A DNA stretch of 64,000 nucleotides from NCBI GenBank assembly GCA_022072225.1, contig JAJVIC010000010.1, positions 62,001 to 126,000 on the forward strand. Direction: 5' to 3'. This DNA comes from Bacteroidia bacterium (lineage in GTDB: Bacteria > Bacteroidota > Bacteroidia > SXHM01). The number at the start of each line of letters is the position of its first letter. Position 1 is the stretch's first letter. The notes below the pieces were generated by a model. That model saw nothing but the letters and a program-made list of their open reading frames with translations. It searched no databases and was not told where the DNA came from. This document shows, piece after piece, positions 60,905 through 64,000 of the stretch. Position numbers and translations under genes: made by a program.

Positions 60905-62650
60905 TTATTCCACCAACCTGCCCTCGCTCAGCTTCCGATCCAGCAAATCGGAGCCTCCGCCCGAAACTTTTGCTTTGTTCCAGTATTCTTTGGCGGCATC
61001 TTTTTCGCCTAATTGCCAGAGTACATCGCCATAATGTTCGTATTCCACACCGCTTGGTTTTTCGGCTGATTTAAGGGCTTTGCCAATCCACTCTTTGGCT
61101 TCGGTAAACTTACCTTGCTGATACATTATCCAGCCGTAGGTGTCTTCAAACGATGCATTGTCAGGTTCCAGTTCGTTTGATTTTTTTGACATCGCTTCGG
61201 CACGCTCCATGTTTTCTTTACGCAGTGAAAGGTAGTAGGCATAATTGTTTAAAACGGTTATGTTTTCGGGGTCTATCTCTAATGCTTTTTCATAAGCGGC
61301 ATCACTTTCTTTGTGATTTTTAACAAAGTTGTAGGCATCGCCTAGCGAAGAATAAAATTGTGAAGAAAGTTGTTTGTCTTTTTTAGCATACGCCACTCCT
61401 GAGTTTAAAATAGCGATGGCATCATCATAATTTTTCAGTTGCATATTGGCAATCCCGTTGAACAGGTAAACGATAGCCTGCGTAGGAAAAAGTTCCAGCG
61501 CCTCGTTGCTTTCTTTCAGTAAACTTTCGTAATCGTTTAAAGTATAATTGACTTGCAACAATGAACTCCACACTAAAAATTTGCTGTTATCTAATGCTAT
61601 TGTTTTGCGGAAAGCCTCCTGAGCCTCTTTCAATTTACCTTCGCGGAAGAGATAGTCGGCATGCATGGCGTGTGCTTTTCCTTCTTTTGGATGTACATCT
61701 ACCAAAATTTCGGTTAGTTCCAGTGCCTGCGAGGTAAGCTCTTTGTTTACCTCGGTAAGTACATAATAACTGAGCAGAATGTTTATTTTGGTATCAATAT
61801 CAAGGTCTGGATTCTGAAATGCTTTTTTCAGTTCGGTGTATGATTTTTCTTTGTCGCCTTTTTCGCGGTAATAGTTGGCAAGCGAAAGATGAAGCAGCGG
61901 GTCAGATGGGTTCGTTTTTTCCATCTTTTCGTATAATGCGAAGGCTTCGTCTTTTTTGCCAAGCGAAGTATAAAGGTCGGCCAGCATACCCAGGTAGCGC
62001 GAGTTTTCAGGAAAAGCAGCAATCAGTTTTTTTATTTCTTCTGCCGCTTTTTCGCCTTGTTTCATGCTCAGGTAAATGCTGTGTTTTTGAATAGAAATCT
62101 CTTCACTGATACCTAAGTTTTCCTCAATGCGGTTGTAAACTTTTATGGCCTCTTCGTATTTACCTGCTTTTAGCAGCTCTGTTGCCCATTCATAGAGAAA
62201 TTCAGGTTTTTTAGGAAAATCATTCGACAGTGATTCCAAAATTTTAGCAGCCTCTGAATTTTTACCGGTTTGTGAATAAATATCACTCAACAAGAGTCGA
62301 TACCATTCATTTTTAGGGTCAATTTTAACAGCCTGATTTATCAATTCAACTGCTTGCTCATCTTTTCGTGCATTGAAATAGATGGTTGCTAACTCATACA
62401 TGGCAGCTGAGTTGTTGGCATCAATTTTTAAGCACTCTTTGTAAAGTTCTGCAGCATTTGCAGGATTTCCGAGCAAACGTTCTTTTGTTGCGTCAATAAA
62501 AAGACCTTCGGCTTTTGCTTTTTCCTGTTCCGATAATTCACCCTTCTTTTTTTTTTGCGCAAAAGCAGAAACTGCTACCAGTAAAAAGATAAGAGTAATG
62601 CTGAATATTTTAGTGAGAAGCCTCAAAAATGGAATTTGATTTAAGAACAA
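60905..62650 (-). CDS. Secreted TPR-repeat protein, 581 aa
   Basis: The frame opens with TTG at 62650, but a second in-frame TTG at 62626 gives a better signal peptide (RLLTKIFSITLIFLLVAVSA) and lies outside an inverted repeat, so it may be the real start. The mature protein is an almost unbroken series of TPR units from about residue 40 to 560 (AAELYKECLKIDANNSAAMY, KYEEAIKVYNRIEENLG, DAAYEKALEIDPENITVLN). Periplasmic scaffold or assembly role is likely. The gene order dut, sugar nucleotidyltransferase, TPR protein is one I know from Bacteroidota; the usual next genes (DUF4292, peptidase M23) are not here, and the adhesin follows instead. Confidence 0.8.
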   Translation of the reverse strand: MFLNQIPFLRLLTKIFSITLIFLLVAVSAFAQKKKKGELSEQEKAKAEGLFIDATKERLLGNPANAAELYKECLKIDANNSAAMYELATIYFNARKDEQAVELINQAVKIDPKNEWYRLLLSDIYSQTGKNSEAAKILESLSNDFPKKPEFLYEWATELLKAGKYEEAIKVYNRIEENLGISEEISIQKHSIYLSMKQGEKAAEEIKKLIAAFPENSRYLGMLADLYTSLGKKDEAFALYEKMEKTNPSDPLLHLSLANYYREKGDKEKSYTELKKAFQNPDLDIDTKINILLSYYVLTEVNKELTSQALELTEILVDVHPKEGKAHAMHADYLFREGKLKEAQEAFRKTIALDNSKFLVWSSLLQVNYTLNDYESLLKESNEALELFPTQAIVYLFNGIANMQLKNYDDAIAILNSGVAYAKKDKQLSSQFYSSLGDAYNFVKNHKESDAAYEKALEIDPENITVLNNYAYYLSLRKENMERAEAMSKKSNELEPDNASFEDTYGWIMYQQGKFTEAKEWIGKALKSAEKPSGVEYEHYGDVLWQLGEKDAAKEYWNKAKVSGGGSDLLDRKLSEGRLVE

Positions 62651-62716
62651 GGATTAAGATTTTAGATTTCAGAACGATTGCTTACTTCTTCATTCATTAT
62701 TCGTTAATCCTTGTTC
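62645..62716. repeat. 13-bp inverted repeat between the nucleotidyltransferase and TPR genes
   Basis: GAACAAGGATTAA (62645-62657) is the exact reverse complement of TTAATCCTTGTTC (62704-62716), 46 bp apart. The intervening sequence contains CTTCATTCATTATTCG. It begins six bases past the nucleotidyltransferase stop and reaches into the earliest start of the TPR gene. Confidence 0.6.
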
Positions 62717-62721
62717 GATAT

Positions 62722-63729
62722 TTAATTATTTACAGTAGTAAAATCTCCTATACTAACCTGATGAGCAGTGCCGTTCAGTTCAACATTATTTCCTACCATT
62801 GAATTGTCTAAATGCGAATTTTTAATTTTTGCCGCGGCCTGAATAATGCTGTTTTTTATAATGCTGTCGTTTATTACGCTTCCCTTGCTGATAGAGGCAT
62901 AAGGGCCAATAACTGAGCCGGAAATTTTTACGCCATCGCCAATGAAACATGGCTGAATTACAACGGAATTAATTAGTTCTGCTTTGTCCGAAACCAGGTT
63001 CTCATTTTTGTTGAATTCAAGAATTCGTTTGTTGGTGTGAACAGTTGCGTCTTTGTTTCCGCAGTCGAGCCACTCTGTAACTGCACCGGGCGAAAATCTG
63101 GTGCCTTTCTTTTTCATGTTCTCCAGCGCGTTGGTCAACTGGTATTCACCTTTTTCCTTAATGTTATTGTCAATCAGGTATTGCAGTTCGTTACGCAGGT
63201 AAGCACCATTTTTAAAATAATAAATACCGATAATAGCAAGATCTGAAACAAAAGTTTCAGGTTTTTCCACAAAGTCTGTAATTACATTATCGGCATCTAC
63301 TTTTACTACACCAAAAGCGCGTGGGTCTTCAATTTTTTGTACCCAGATAATTCCGTCTTTTTCTGATTCTAAAACAAAGTCGGCTTTAAAAAGAGTATCG
63401 GCAAAAGCAACAATTACCTTTCCGTTCAACGAAGGTGCAGCACATAAAATAGCGTGAGCCGTTCCCAGTGCTTCATCCTGGTAGTAAATGGTTCCTTTAG
63501 CACCAAGCGATGCTGCAATATCTTTAAGGTTTTTTTCGGTTTCAGCGCCAAAACTTTCACCAATGATGTAGGCTATTTCTTCTACTTTTTCGTTGGCAAT
63601 TTTGGTAATGTCTTCTACCAATCGTTGTACAATCGGTTTGCCAGCAATAGGCAACAAAGGTTTTGGAATTGTTAATGTATGCGGGCGCATCCGTTTTCCC
63701 ATCCCCGCCATCGGCACTATTATTTTCAT
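62722..63729 (-). CDS. Sugar-1-phosphate nucleotidyltransferase with left-handed beta-helix
   Basis: 335 residues. The N-terminal Rossmann-type nucleotidyltransferase domain has the signature PMAGMGKRMRPHTLTIPKPLLP (Gly-x-Gly-x-Arg and Pro-Lys-Pro) and AFADTLFKAD for the metal-binding Asp. The C-terminal third shows hexapeptide-like repeats (GDGVKISGSVIGPYASISKGSVINDSIIKNSII). It activates a hexose-1-phosphate with NTP (dTDP-, UDP- or similar); the exact sugar cannot be decided. Probably in one operon with the dut gene upstream and the TPR gene downstream. Confidence 0.88.
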   Translation of the reverse strand: MKIIVPMAGMGKRMRPHTLTIPKPLLPIAGKPIVQRLVEDITKIANEKVEEIAYIIGESFGAETEKNLKDIAASLGAKGTIYYQDEALGTAHAILCAAPSLNGKVIVAFADTLFKADFVLESEKDGIIWVQKIEDPRAFGVVKVDADNVITDFVEKPETFVSDLAIIGIYYFKNGAYLRNELQYLIDNNIKEKGEYQLTNALENMKKKGTRFSPGAVTEWLDCGNKDATVHTNKRILEFNKNENLVSDKAELINSVVIQPCFIGDGVKISGSVIGPYASISKGSVINDSIIKNSIIQAAAKIKNSHLDNSMVGNNVELNGTAHQVSIGDFTTVNN

Positions 63730-63756
63730 GTTTTTCTTTTTGTTAAGTTCCTACCC

Positions 63757-63793
63757 TCTGCTCCCTCTCCCTCGGAGAGGGCTGGGGTGAGGC
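63757..63793. repeat. Intergenic palindromic repeat, sister copy of the element inside ispG
   Basis: CTCTGCTCCCTCTCCCTCGG continuing with AGAGGGCTGGGGTGAGGC. CCTCTCC (63764-63770) pairs with GGAGAGG (63774-63780). It equals the ispG element (43201-43246, minus strand) except for a few indels of single C/G. Located between dut and the nucleotidyltransferase. Confidence 0.8.
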
Positions 63794-63796
63794 TTT

Positions 63797-64000
63797 TTAT
63801 TTTACTCCTGTATGTCCGAAACCTCCGGCACCTCTTACTGTTTCTTCTAATGTATTTACTTGCTCCCATTCCACTTTTTCGTGAGCGGCAATTATCATTT
63901 GTGCAATGCGCTCACCGTTTTCAACGGTAAAATTTTCGTTGGAAAGATTAACCAACAACACTTTTATTTCGCCTCTGTAATCTGCATCAATCGTACCCGG
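63797..64000 (-). CDS. dut: dUTPase, C-terminal fragment
   Basis: The last 67 codons before the right edge. The segment [20 protein letters not shown] is motif III of trimeric dUTPases (Asp and Tyr bind the deoxyribose), and [10 protein letters not shown] near the end is motif V, whose Phe stacks on uracil. The enzyme hydrolyses dUTP to dUMP, keeping uracil out of DNA. The stop lies 4 bp after the palindromic repeat. Confidence 0.92.
   Translation of the reverse strand, partial: PGTIDADYRGEIKVLLVNLSNENFTVENGERIAQMIIAAHEKVEWEQVNTLEETVRGAGGFGHTGVK

Overview
This window is chromosomal DNA from a Bacteroidota bacterium, probably a gliding or surface-adhering member of the Flavobacteriia/Sphingobacteriia/Chitinophagia type. 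The evidence is: type IX secretion (T9SS) C-terminal sorting domains on several secreted proteins; a 3,414-residue SprB-repeat adhesin next to a PorP/SprF-family protein; promoters of the Bacteroidota TTTG / TAnnTTTG type; A-rich leaders without Shine-Dalgarno sequences; and a long-form IspG. No phage, plasmid or rRNA genes are visible. The species cannot be named from the sequence.

Layout. 1-2.7 kb: N-terminus of an S8 peptidase, threonine aldolase and a helical-repeat protein. 2.7-4.7 kb: an AT-rich accessory locus with three tandem 48-codon micro-genes, each behind the same leader, then two unknown small genes. 4.7-14.3 kb: housekeeping genes (flavin reductase, CrcB, PAP2 phosphatase, GcvP, Y-family polymerase) around three T9SS cargo proteins. 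14.36-18.8 kb: accessory segment with tRNA-Ser(UGA), a REP-associated tyrosine transposase between nested inverted palindromes, a RecB-like nuclease overlapping a 69-codon partner, an XRE regulator, a small membrane protein, a 21-bp tandem array and an orphan gene with a distant paralogue at 48.3 kb. 18.8-24.2 kb: a complete RND efflux operon. 24.3-32.3 kb: lipoproteins, cytidine deaminase, YebC, a PpiD-like foldase and a CotH/lamin-tail T9SS protein. 32.3-39.4 kb: the rod-shape operon purH-mreB-mreC-mreD-mrdA-rodA. 39.5-44.5 kb: ABC permease, thioesterase, a basic repeat lipoprotein, a tandem pair of small membrane proteins and ispG, whose coding sequence carries two palindromic repeats in frame. 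44.6-44.9 kb: a minisatellite with 65-bp higher-order structure. 44.9-60.7 kb: delta-60/PKD secreted protein, the second orphan paralogue bracketed by identical 28-bp repeats, PorP/SprF and the giant adhesin. 60.9-64 kb: TPR protein, sugar nucleotidyltransferase and the C-terminus of dUTPase.

How the genes fit together. SprF/PorP with SprB and the CTD-bearing proteins indicate a working T9SS cell surface. The mre-mrdA-rodA block builds the lateral wall. The three efflux genes form one tripartite pump.

Strongest new signals: (a) the synonymous-change-rich triplet of micro-genes at 3.1-3.6 kb; (b) perfect co-variation of a cysteine pair across the 41 SprB repeats; (c) palindromic repeats inserted in frame in ispG, one with an intergenic sister copy at 63.76 kb; (d) the nuclease/partner/XRE cassette beside the transposase; (e) the orphan family at 17.3 and 48.3 kb sharing a C-terminal beta-like domain. 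All calls come from reading the sequence; no database search was run.
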